A stretch of 64,000 nucleotides of DNA from Xiphydria camelus (lineage: Eukaryota > Arthropoda > Insecta > Hymenoptera > Xiphydriidae), in NCBI GenBank assembly GCA_963678675.1, contig OY783199.1, positions 6,951,501 through 7,015,500 of the forward strand, written 5' to 3'. Made by a program: the position numbers and the translations under genes. Below are positions 26,600-36,347 of this stretch, one piece after another (positions within the stretch are counted from its first letter, which is position 1; every line of letters begins with the position of its first letter). A model generated the notes under the pieces. That model was not told where the DNA came from. It did not search any database and was given only the letters and a program-made list of their open reading frames with translations.

Positions 26600-27533
26600 C
26601 AATACATAGCAAAAGAACAAAGTATAAATAGAAGTAGATACTTATTAAATATCTTAAGGATAGACAGTATTTCGAATAAGATATTCCACAAGGCGATACT
26701 ATTTATTAATTTATAAATAAAAGTTTAAACATTGACAAAATCTCTACGTATCATTGTGAAATTATTTGAATGTTTAAGAAACGCAGGGGTGGAGGAGTAA
26801 CACATTTTCCTCCAAATTTTGTCGCCAGCATTTCTTTAAGCACCACATATTATGATTCTACGAGAATGAATTTTGTATCTTTTCATATATATCGCTCTGT
26901 AATATTATTGCCAGATAATATTAGATTCCATAGAAATAATATTTTTGCATTTAACAATCTGTAATCATCATTGTGGCAAACTACTTTTCCTATACCTACC
27001 TATAGAAAATCTATTCCCTTATGGCAAAATGATTTTATATATATTTATATCTTTATTTATCTTGGCATATCGATTAAGATATTGCAATATAGCAACTATT
27101 AATGTGAAAATCGATGTGCAGCCGGTATAAATCACGTTACGATTGTTGTGTAAATTCCAAAGGAAATTGCAAATTATGTACAGTTTTGAATATTAGTAGT
27201 TTTCAGATGACCCTAGAACATTTTTTGAACCTGTATTATATTATGTAGGAGGAGTTAGTTACATAATTATAGATTATTGTGGAGTAATGCGTTGCAAATA
27301 GCGCTGATGTGAAACCAATAATACCCAAAATCGTAGGATACGAGAAAGAGAGAGTATCGTACATTGAAATACATATTGGGAGATTAACTACATTCCCATA
27401 CAGTAGAGGTGTCTTCTATGGAGAGAGAGATGCATACATTTTGCATTGGTATTATATTATGTAGAGTCTTATAACGAATCCAATTTGGCCTCAGCCAACA
27501 TTGCGAATATTGCCAAAGTGATCAATCAAAATA

Positions 27534-27606
27534 TCGACCGCTAGAAATTAAGAGAATTGCTATTTGTTATAATAGAGCACTTATTTCCTCGATTTCTAGC
27601 GGTCGA
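27534..27606. repeat. Short inverted repeat
   Basis: Arms TCGACCGCTAGAAATT and GATTTCTAGCGGTCGA (15 of 16 pair) are separated by about 41 bases. Likely a miniature element or hairpin; function unknown. Confidence 0.6.
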
Positions 27607-28493
27607 CAGATACTTGACAATATGTTGTCAAAATGAAATGCAATTCAAAATGAAGAGTATGATGATCCAGTATATATTGTTAATAAAGTTCCTAATCCTT
27701 ATAAGCTTTAATAAACGAGAAAAGATTTGAAAGTACTTTCGAATTCAAATTAAAATATTATATATAGATGCAAGTTGAAAGATGGACGTTTCATAATATG
27801 ATGAACTCAACTCACGTCGAATTTATTTAAAACCCCGTTTTACAAAACTTTTCACACTGAGCTTCAACGTATCTCGTCGAATCTGTACTGTATTTCCCTA
27901 CGTATTTTTCTTTGTTTATTTACGAAGGTGTACATTATTTATAATTGTAAATGAAAGCATTTCATTGTTTAATATCATGCGTATACTCTTTCACGACCCT
28001 ATAGCAGAGCATTCTCACTGTAAATTTTGAGTATACCCACGATTACGCATTCTATCTGTGAAGATATTCTTTAATTAATATATAGCTATGTATTTCTCAT
28101 TCATACCCAATCAAATAAAAATGTCAGATTATATTACATTTAAAATATACGACTGAATTAATCTAGAATTTAATTCAATTGGAAGTTACTAATTACATTG
28201 ATTTTAAAAATAAATCTTAGAAATGTTTCCTCTAACAGAGTCTATGATCGTGGGTTTACATAATTTTAATACATATTTCAAATATGTAATCTGTTAAAAA
28301 AAATTCTGAGCTATCTGCAGCGATGGAAAACATTGCGATGAGAACTACATTCTCTGTAGCATTTTTTGAAACATTAACGCTCTTACACGATCCTCCATTG
28401 TTTCTTAATGCCTTTCACAAAATTTCTGTCCATGCTATTTTAGATAAGAAATGAAATTACGAGATTTATTTTGATTGTATCTAAATCACGTAA

Positions 28494-31400
28494 ATGATCA
28501 TGGTGAAGAAACTACAAATTGTTCGTGTTGATGCTGACTTTGTAGAGAAAATAGAATTGCATGTTGGAGATAACATAATTGGCAGCGGAATTGCAACTGG
28601 GGTTTGTATAATAAATATAGCCTTTTCTTTTATCAATGTGACATAACTATTGCTTTCTAATTGCCTCGGCTTTTCATGCGTAGTAAATATACAATAATAA
28701 CAGTTAGAGATTATAGAAACATGTGATAGAAATTTTAATTTACTCAATGCACTTTGATATGCACTTAACTTGTGCATTCATATAAATTTAAGTAAAATAG
28801 ACTGATAATGTATGTACTTTGTATAGAAGTATTTTAATTCTCCGTTTCATTATTCAAGTTATCTCATTGCGTGTGTGATTCGCGTATATTTTCTGTATAA
28901 TTTATAGTCTATAAATTTCATTGATATTTCAAAAGTTTAAAACTTTATGCAAGGTACTCCCGGAGTGTCAAGATACCTATAGATATGTTAAATTTTGAAG
29001 AAGAGAAATAATATGAACAAAGAGATCTTCCGTATTTCGTACTACGGATAGTGATATTCTTTTTACTAGTTAACTTTCTCAATACTCTCTCTTATTATCA
29101 ATAAGTATTAAATTTAAAGAAAAGCATCAACATTCCTGTAAGATTAGATTTTGAAATCCCTGACTTATCAAACTGATTGACCAATGAGAATTTGCCTTTT
29201 AGCTTTAGCTAACAAGCTTCGCAAGTCACGTGTCGTGTATCAGACATAGCTTATGTCGTGTATAGTTTATTACGCGTACTGCGTCTAGGTTATGTTTTCA
29301 GTGTTAACCGTCTGTGGAGTGAATTACCTACACGTGCTAATTCATAATTTCAGAGTGAAAATAAACAAATCTCTAAGCATGCAGTTACGATACACGTATC
29401 ACCCAACGGCGAGATGACAATCAGCCCGGTATGTTTATACAAATTTAAATAGATAAATAAAACATTTATGTTAAATCATTAATAATATAACTTTACAAAA
29501 TATAAAATTAAATTTCGATACGTATATTACAAGAAATGAAGCAACGTCATTTCTTTCGCGTATCAAGACAAGACTTCAATTTCATTTGACTTGAATTTTA
29601 TAAAATGGTTCTATCAAAAATGAAAAATAAATTAGTGTTACTAAATAAATGTTTAACTGTCGCTATGACATATTCTTTTTAGCATCAAGTGAGACCTTGT
29701 TTGATGAAATCAGCTGGATCTTCTCGTTTCGAACGACTAGAATTAGGTTCCAATGCTCCAATTCACCCTGGAGACACCTTTGCACTCTTGACTGATGATT
29801 CTAGATTTTGGTTCAAAATTATTTCTGTCGATGATAAAATGGCAGATAATGACTCTAGTATAAAGCGCAAGGTAATGCAGGGATGTTTACCATTTAAGAA
29901 CTGCAGAAAGCATATCTACAGTGTGTCCCACAATAACCGTGACAATGGGAAATGAGAGATTCCTTATTAAAAACTAAGTGTATAAAGGGCAAGTTATAAT
30001 GTGGAGGGGGCAATAGTTAAGGAACTAAAAGAGTTTTAAGATAATCAATAGGATTACAGTTCTGCTGACAAACGTCGTTGATCCATAAATAGATAAGTGT
30101 GAGGGGCCATGTCCAAGGCCTGCTTCGATCGTATTTGCAGAAGAAATCTCTAACGATGTTAGTCAATGGAGTCATCCTATTGGTCATCTTAAAATTCTTT
30201 TAGTTCCTTAACCCTGGAATGCTACCCATATTTTATAATGCATAAGAAGCACCCAGTCTTTGAGGTGCAGGTGTACCCCAGGTAGCATTCCAGGGTTAAC
30301 TATTGCTTCCTCGACATTATAACTTGCACTTTATACACCTTGTTTTGAACAAAAAATCTCCCATTTCCCACTGTCCCATAATAATGGGTCACGCTGTATA
30401 TATACACATTTCCAAATTGGAGCTCTATACTTAAAGATATAACTGTTCAAACCAGAATATCATTATTATGCCAAAGGAAAATGTAATTAACTCCAACACA
30501 GTGTAATGTTCATATTCATGGAGATACGTATCTTATGTAAAATTGGAGTTAAGGTGTTCTTGATAAATTTGACCAACTTTCAATTCATGAATTTTACATG
30601 ACTATTCCTTACATCACCATATTAAAAATTATTGGTAGTAGTATCACTCTAATTTGGAGAAGTACATAATTTTAGGTAATCTGGAACAGCACTTGCATAA
30701 TATGCATTCACATAAATCAATTCTTTCTCAGGCTGAAACACCTGTGGAAGAACAACCACCAGATAAAAAGGTGTGTCCTGAGAGCAGTGTTGAAGCCCTC
30801 TTGCCACCTAATGAAAATCTGAATAATATTCCCAGCAGCGTGGAAATTGACCCTACAGACGAAAAATTAAATGCATCCGATAGTGAGGAAGCAAATGGGA
30901 CTGTTACAGACCATTCAGTACCTCCAGATATCTACGGTGCTAGGTTTCATGTTTCTTCATTATTTATATAAAAATTAAAGCGATTTGCTCTGCTAAAAAT
31001 TATGGTTTCAAGAATGACGAACTTACAGCACTGTACAAATAGCCATGTTAAAGATAAATTCAGTTTTACACAGCTTTAATACTCATTCTTTCGTTTCATG
31101 AAATCAATCAACAATACCTACGAATATTAAACTGAATACGTAATAGTATTTATTTAAGTCACATGAAAATATATTTTATTTATAACTTGTATATTACTTC
31201 AATACGTGGTACTCTTCCTGATCCATAGTTTTTAATAGAACGACTTTTGGTTCAAGGATGTATATGCAGAAAGCATTTAAGGAGATAATGCTTCTGTGGA
31301 GGATATGCGCATTGTTTATCAGTCCTAAGAAAAACTATTTCATATTAAGAGCCTTGTGTTGTAGCAGATATCGCTAGTGCATGTTCCTCCATATGGAACA

Positions 31401-32754
31401 GTTGTCTATCTCGGTACATTAGATCTTCGCTATTGAACTTTTCTTTGTTTAATTTTAATTCAGCCTTCGCGTATGTTTCATCTACCATCCGAATTCTGAA
31501 AACAGACACCGTATACTCCGGAGTACGTTTCTCTGGCAATTATAATATTCAATTGTCCAAGGTTTATTCATACGATCTCGCAAATGTTACTATACTTCAG
31601 ATCGAACGGTAATGCGTTTGGTATTGAAAATCCTCCGCGTAAAAAGCGAGCGAATTTAGCAAAGTCTCTGAACCAAATATAGGAATAATAAAAAGAGAAA
31701 CGTCCTCGGACTCCTGCGGTGAAGCTACCATAGGTTCTGCATCAGACGATAAAAAGGGAGATATTTCGGATGCTTTCGAGTTCATTTTTTGTTAAACCTG
31801 CGGACTCTGATTAAACTTTAATCATAATCAAGTTCTCCCCCCAAAGATATAATTTCAAGAAATACATATCTATATATAATTGATACGTGCACGCGCGTAA
31901 ATTGTTTCAAATTTTTCACATTCTTAATTAAAATAACTTATACGATTTACAGTATGGCAGAAGAAACTTCTGAAATTCCATCGCACGCACTTGATAACGA
32001 ATCATCGAGTACAGAGACAATACAGCCACAAACAAGGTCCCCGTCATCTCCGTCAAAAAGAGACGCCGAAAGTCTCTCGACAATTGATGGAGAAAATAAC
32101 GATGTTGGTAACGAAGAATCCAGCAAAAAAATAAAATGGGATTGTGGTCAACATTTTAGCGATCGTAATGATCAAGAGTCTTCTTCGACGCAGAATATGC
32201 AAAGTTCAACAGAAGCTCTTGTAGAGCAAGTCCCGATAAGAAACAAGTGTATCTACGGAAGTAGGTGTTACAGGTGATTTAATTTGGTCTTTCATTATGC
32301 CATTATGAAAAGCATTCTTATCGCTTGCAATTTTAATGACCCCCCGCATCCAAAGGAACCATTAATCTTACACTTTCTCCTCATCAATAGAATCTTCCAT
32401 TTCTTGAACACGGTGTGATAAGGAATTCTAACTTTTAGGAAAAATGCAGAGCACAGAACGGAATTTAGTCACCCCGGCGACTCGGATTACAAGACTCCCG
32501 ACAATAGGCCTGAGTGTCGCTTCGGAATAAAGTGTTATCGAAAGAATCCGCAACACAAGAGAGACTTTAAACACACCGCAAAACGACCCAGACGCGCTCA
32601 AACCCCCATAAGAACGACAACCCCCGACACTACATTGTGGACAGACCTGTCATCCGCTGAGGAATCCGTCGATGAATCAGATTACGACCCGTCTTGTTGC
32701 TCGGAGAGCTCCGACGACGAATGCACGAATAAAAGCGACTGGGATGATAAATAA
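28494..32754 (+). CDS. APLF: Aprataxin and PNKP-like factor (APLF)
   Basis: Six exons: 28494-28601, 29354-29428, 29683-29871, 30732-30943, 31953-32273, 32439-32754. All junction phases fit. The product is 406 residues, or 404 from a second ATG at 28500 in better context; human APLF is 511. APLF is a non-homologous end-joining accessory protein that binds XRCC1/XRCC4 through its FHA domain, poly(ADP-ribose) through PBZ fingers and histones through an acidic tail. Visible: an FHA domain (about 1-105; GSGIATG, KQISKHAVTIHV, HPGDTFALLTDD), a low-complexity Ser/Glu linker, two PBZ fingers with perfect C-x5-C-x6-H-x5-H spacing (about 292-312 and 326-346), and a Ser/Asp/Glu-rich tail ending WDDK. 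The first PBZ is split by the last intron. The exon 4 donor (AG|GTTTCA) is weak and chosen because only it restores the frame. An AATAAA overlaps the stop codon (32750-32755). Confidence 0.93.
29919..30396. repeat. TA-flanked MITE (Tc1/mariner-like) in APLF intron 3
   Basis: It is flanked by TA on both sides (29917-29918, 30397-30398). The ends CAGTGTGTCCCA and TGGGTCACGCTG open imperfect inverted arms of roughly 110 bases. It begins only 47 bases after the APLF exon 3 donor. A second element (30212-30295) lies inside the right arm. Confidence 0.75.
30212..30295. repeat. 84-bp piggyBac-like MITE with TTAA target site
   Basis: The element starts CCCTGGAATGCTACC and ends GGTAGCATTCCAGGG, with TTAA at 30208-30211 and again at 30296-30299. 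CCC...GGG ends with a duplicated TTAA are the hallmark of piggyBac elements. It is nested in the TA-flanked MITE and is therefore younger. Confidence 0.8.
31345..31785 (-). CDS. Possible small two-exon gene nested in APLF intron 4 (unknown)
   Basis: Two minus-strand frames, about 31785-31604 starting MNSKASEISPFLSSDAEP and about 31535-31345 containing VSVFRIRMVDETYAKAELKL and ending in TAG, have amino-acid composition unlike random AT-rich frames. They can be joined in frame by a roughly 70-bp intron if a weak donor (ACC|GTTCGA) is used with the acceptor TTGCCAG; the product would be about 123 residues, hydrophilic at both ends. I do not recognise the family. Position inside an APLF intron on the opposite strand is common for small insect genes. 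Alternatives are two unrelated chance frames. Confidence 0.35.
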
Positions 32755-33135
32755 AGATTAGAAATGTAACTGATTGTGATGTAACCATTATTATTGTACT
32801 GCTCTTGAAATGTATAAATTATATTTTTCTTATAAAAATGTACTTATTAGCGAATTACTGCACTTATATTTAACGTACAAATTTAAAGTATGGTAACAAG
32901 TTATCGAGGCTATAGAATTGCCAGACCTTACCTTAAATTAGTTTCATAGGAATGACGAAAAAATGGTATATTTCAAGCTAGCTTAAGAAAAGAATGAAGT
33001 TGCGAAATCGTACTATAAACGGTACAGCACCTTTCGTATATTAATAAGTATACAACTGGTATTTTTTATGTAGAATGGTATTGTTTTTCTAATGCAATCC
33101 TTATACAAAAGTAAGAAACGGAAATCCTCCAAGTC

Positions 33136-34050
33136 CTAATAAACCTGATAGCCCTCGTCATCCTCCCCGTTATATTCTTCGGACGCTGCAATGGCCACAT
33201 TGGCGAGCATATGTTTGGGAATCTCTGATCCCCTGACTTTGATAGTATAGCAGACATTTTCCATTTTGGTCAAACTTTGTTTCAGTGTATAAAGCTTTCT
33301 GCTGATTTCTTTCCCTGAAACTCCGACGCACCCCAAGAAACCTTTGTACATATTCCTAACAAAATTGCACGTTTGATAACAGCTATTTATGTCTCCGGAA
33401 GCCAAATTATTTATGCACTTTCGCATCAGTTCTCCCGTGAGATCAGCGATCCCTAGAATATATTCGCTAGGAGGAATTGGAGTTTGAATCTTCTTTGTGG
33501 AAGGATCTTTATTTTCTTCGTCGTCTTTACTCTTATGCTTAGCGTCAAACGTCAAAGAGGTTTCGAGGTACTTCCAATCTTGTAAAGTATTGTTATTCAT
33601 AAATTGACAAAACGTAACAGCCTCCACATATTCTTGAAGGCCTGCTCTGTAGGCTCGGTGATACTGATAAGCGTCTTGTCCCTCTAGTTCGTGGGCGATT
33701 AGAGCAAAGAGTGTCGAAGCTGCGTTGTCGATTCGTGTCTTGGCTTCTACTAAAATAGCAGGCCTCTTACTCTCTTTATCGATGGTGTGTAGAAGGAAAA
33801 TTATTCTCTTGCTTTCTATGGCGATATCCCGACTGAGTTTCACGATTCTCTCGTAACGATCGTGCTTCGCATCCAACTCTGCGGCGTATCCACGAAACTG
33901 CTTTATCACCCGGGAATTTTCATCGATGCTCTCTAAGATCTCTCTACCCTTGTCTCCGACGTTGATCTTATTTTTATGATTGTAATGATGACCGCGATTT
34001 CTCCTCCCAGTTCCTGACGAGGCTATAAGAGAAGTAAAAGCTTCACACAT
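33136..34050 (-). CDS. TSNAX: Translin-associated protein X (Trax)
   Basis: A single-exon frame of 304 residues, close to human TSNAX (290). Trax pairs with translin in the C3PO endonuclease, which removes the nicked passenger strand during RISC loading and trims tRNA precursors. After a basic N-terminal tail (RRNRGHHYNHKNK), the helical body follows the family throughout: AELDAKHDRYERIVKLSRDI, ESKRIIFLLH, AGLQEYVEAVTF, GIADLTGELMRKCIN, RKLYTLKQSL and VRGSEIPKHMLANV. The glutamates of LQEYVEA and the aspartate of GIADLTGELMR correspond to the catalytic acidic residues reported for Trax, so the nuclease centre looks intact. It ends in an acidic tail (EDDEGYQVY). The stop lies 381 bases from the APLF stop in a tail-to-tail arrangement, so the 3' UTRs may overlap. 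The absence of introns could mean a retroposed origin, but the frame is clean and uninterrupted. Confidence 0.95.
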   Translation of the reverse strand: MCEAFTSLIASSGTGRRNRGHHYNHKNKINVGDKGREILESIDENSRVIKQFRGYAAELDAKHDRYERIVKLSRDIAIESKRIIFLLHTIDKESKRPAILVEAKTRIDNAASTLFALIAHELEGQDAYQYHRAYRAGLQEYVEAVTFCQFMNNNTLQDWKYLETSLTFDAKHKSKDDEENKDPSTKKIQTPIPPSEYILGIADLTGELMRKCINNLASGDINSCYQTCNFVRNMYKGFLGCVGVSGKEISRKLYTLKQSLTKMENVCYTIKVRGSEIPKHMLANVAIAASEEYNGEDDEGYQVY

Positions 34051-34734
34051 GACTGATGGCTTGCTGACAAATTGAACTTGTGCTTGCTTACTGTATAACC
34101 TACGTTTTTAATTAAATAGAGAATATTCTTTGATTGTAACGCTTCGAGATAGAGCCAATAAAATATTTTAAAGAAACAGTACATCCTTTAAAACAGTATT
34201 AAGAATCGCACAATCAGTAAGACTGTATGTCGAGCTAATATTTAAATGTTTTATTTTGTCAAAAGTTTAAAGATAAATCATTTTTGCGGAATCCGAAAAA
34301 ATCTATGAGTCATATGAAATTGTTACTCACATCTTCCTTGAGACATTGTAATGATAAACAATGATAAATATTTGGAATTATGTAAAAGTAACTTGTCACT
34401 CGGAATTATTCGCAATGGCTGTGTTTAAATGTATACCTAACCTATACATTTGAATATATAGGTACGCAATGAATGTATGTATGTACACACACACGAGATC
34501 CGGTTATACTACTCACAATACTCGGCAACTGTTTCTAGAGAAAGTCCCTAAATCGATTGGTTATAACTACTCACAGTACTCGACATCTGTTTGTAGAAAT
34601 AAAAAACAGTGAGTATCATGACACTCGGTGGAAACGTAATCGGTAGGGGATATAAGCGTGGAAAAACTGTAAAGAAATTATGAAAACAGGCGAGGAAATA
34701 AAAGGCCGAATTGAATATACATTGTCTTACTGGT

Positions 34735-35099
34735 ATATAAATATTATTTTTTGATTATCAACCTCATTGCTATTAATTGTGCACTCTACTGCATATAAGT
34801 CTCCAGTTCTTGCTGAAGTTGTCACAGTTATGTCAGCATCGCTTGAATAAGGACTATGAATATCTAAATTAGGAATAACAAAATAACGTTTGTCTTTTCG
34901 GTTGTGATAAATAGCAACTCCAGAATTTCTTATTATAACGTTGCCAATGTACGTAACGTTGCCATATAATATCACGTTGCCAATGTTGCCAATAATAATA
35001 ATATTACTATTAAATAGGTAAAGCAATTGAATGTAAAGATACATAGGTACCTCGACACAAGTCAAAATTTGGCGAATTAGGGTTGCAATTTTCACTCAT
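34735..35099 (-). CDS. Unassigned frame, possible exon(s) of a small gene
   Basis: An ATG at 35099 opens a short frame (MSENCNPNSPNFDLCRG) ending at a possible donor CGAG|GTACCT. Further along, another frame encodes GVAIYHNRKDKRYFVIPN and DLYAVECTINSNEVDNQK and stops at a good donor CCA|GTAAGA near 34735. The two do not join in frame by an obvious acceptor. The GGCAACGTT word is repeated four times between them. I do not recognise a family; this may be a decayed gene or exons with missed junctions. Confidence 0.25.
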
Positions 35100-35204
35100 T
35101 TTTAGCCAAATTGTTTTATTTTCTTCGTTTATTCGGTTTTTTTGTTTTGTTAAAAGTTCTAAATATTATTACAAATAAATCATAATATAAAATAAAACAA
35201 GACA

Positions 35205-35351
35205 CGTGCTGTCTCTTTCTCGCTCGGGAGAGAAGTCAGGGCCGCGCACTAGTCTCCTCCTCGCTCGGGAGAGAAGTCTCGGGAGAGCGAGGAGGAGACT
35301 AGTGCGGCCCTGATCTTTTCTGAATCAGAAAGTCTAGAAAGAGACAGCACG
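35205..35351. repeat. 147-bp palindrome
   Basis: CGTGCTGTCTCTTTCT at the left is matched exactly by its complement at the right. Inner arms (GCACTAGTCTCCTCCTCGCTC and complement) also pair, with one unpaired stretch near 35315-35335. The centre is the repeated word CTCGGGAGAG. Probably a foldback mini-element. Confidence 0.8.
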
Positions 35352-36237
35352 ACTCAAGGTCAACCGTTCGGCGTTTATTAAAGTACTTCAAAGGTACCGC
35401 ATGGGAGTTAGCTAGCTGTGTGAGCTGTGCTTGTGTGGTCCCTATTATAGGTCATTCAAGGGAATTGGTAGATTCCCACGCCACAAACTAAGGGCGAGAA
35501 GACATTAGTGAATTTTCAGAACAGGAGACGTGTACCTAAAGTGTGAGCAAAAATTTCACGACGAAAGCGCAAGAGAAAAGATCTCATGCACTCATCACAG
35601 GGTGTTTTTCCTCATATTCATACTCCCCGGCTATGTCGCAGGTTCATACCCTACCTATGTACATAATATTATGTACACAGTGAGATAGGAGATGCGAGGA
35701 ATCTCAACACCGCAAAATACCATCCGGAAGGACCTGGCGGATTCGTTTATCAAGGTTTTTATTTGAAATATTTAAATATATTGTATAATTAAATATATTG
35801 TATAAAAATACACATACGCGTAACGTAGGATTGTCTTTTTTATTAAAAAAGTGACGTTAAACTATAAAAAAATATTCGCGTGTCATTAGATCATTGTGAG
35901 ATCGATGATTTACTGAGATTAATTTGTAGTTTTTTGTTCTCTCTTCATGGCCTCACTCATCGTCAAAATGTAGCCCGGTATAGCCATGCTGAAAGCGCAA
36001 TAATTGTTTGTAGTATGTACCTTATGTATTAATGATTTCGTAACATTGTATATCTGTCTGCTAATGTGTTCAAGAAAAATTTAAATGCAGAGGAGGTTGA
36101 TTTCCTCATCACGAGATACGACTATCAGTTTCCTAAATTCGATTATGTCTTGCCATTAGGTAACTTTTTGCTACCGGTGTTATCCCAAGAGTAGCAATTC
36201 AAGCATCTCAGCAAGTGTTCTTTTTTTTTATATACAG

Positions 36238-36261
36238 CACACACACACACACACACACACA
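36238..36261. repeat. (CA)n microsatellite
   Basis: About twelve CA units just before the large zinc-finger exon. Confidence 0.9.
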
Positions 36262-36347
36262 ATAGAGGTATACTTATACAAAATATTCCATTATTTTTGT
36301 TACACAGTCTTCTCATTGCATCTTACACAAAAGAAATAGCGTCTTTG

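Larger units (their letters stand above)
24170..28493. other. AT-rich intergenic region between WDR20 and APLF
   Basis: No host gene recognised; frames are short and AT-driven. It holds the inverted-repeat element at 26278-26599 and the hairpin at 27534-27606. The WDR20 long-isoform 3' UTR should occupy the first few hundred bases (AATAAA at 24742). Confidence 0.5.
34051..36347. other. Region between Trax and the nucleotidyltransferase gene
   Basis: Contains the putative Trax promoter, an imperfect direct repeat (about 34503-34540 and 34559-34597, GGTTATA..ACTCACARTACTCG), an unassigned minus-strand frame, a 147-bp palindrome and a CA microsatellite. A short coding-like stretch at about 36090-36160 (translating to ITRYDYQFPKFDYVLPLG, then GTAAC) may be an upstream exon of the next gene, but its phase does not match the following exon. 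Confidence 0.45.

Noticed and set aside
36090..36170. Coding-like stretch before the zinc-finger exon considered as its first exon
   Set aside because: Its donor leaves one base, while the next acceptor needs two, and no ATG is in the right frame; left as a possibility only.
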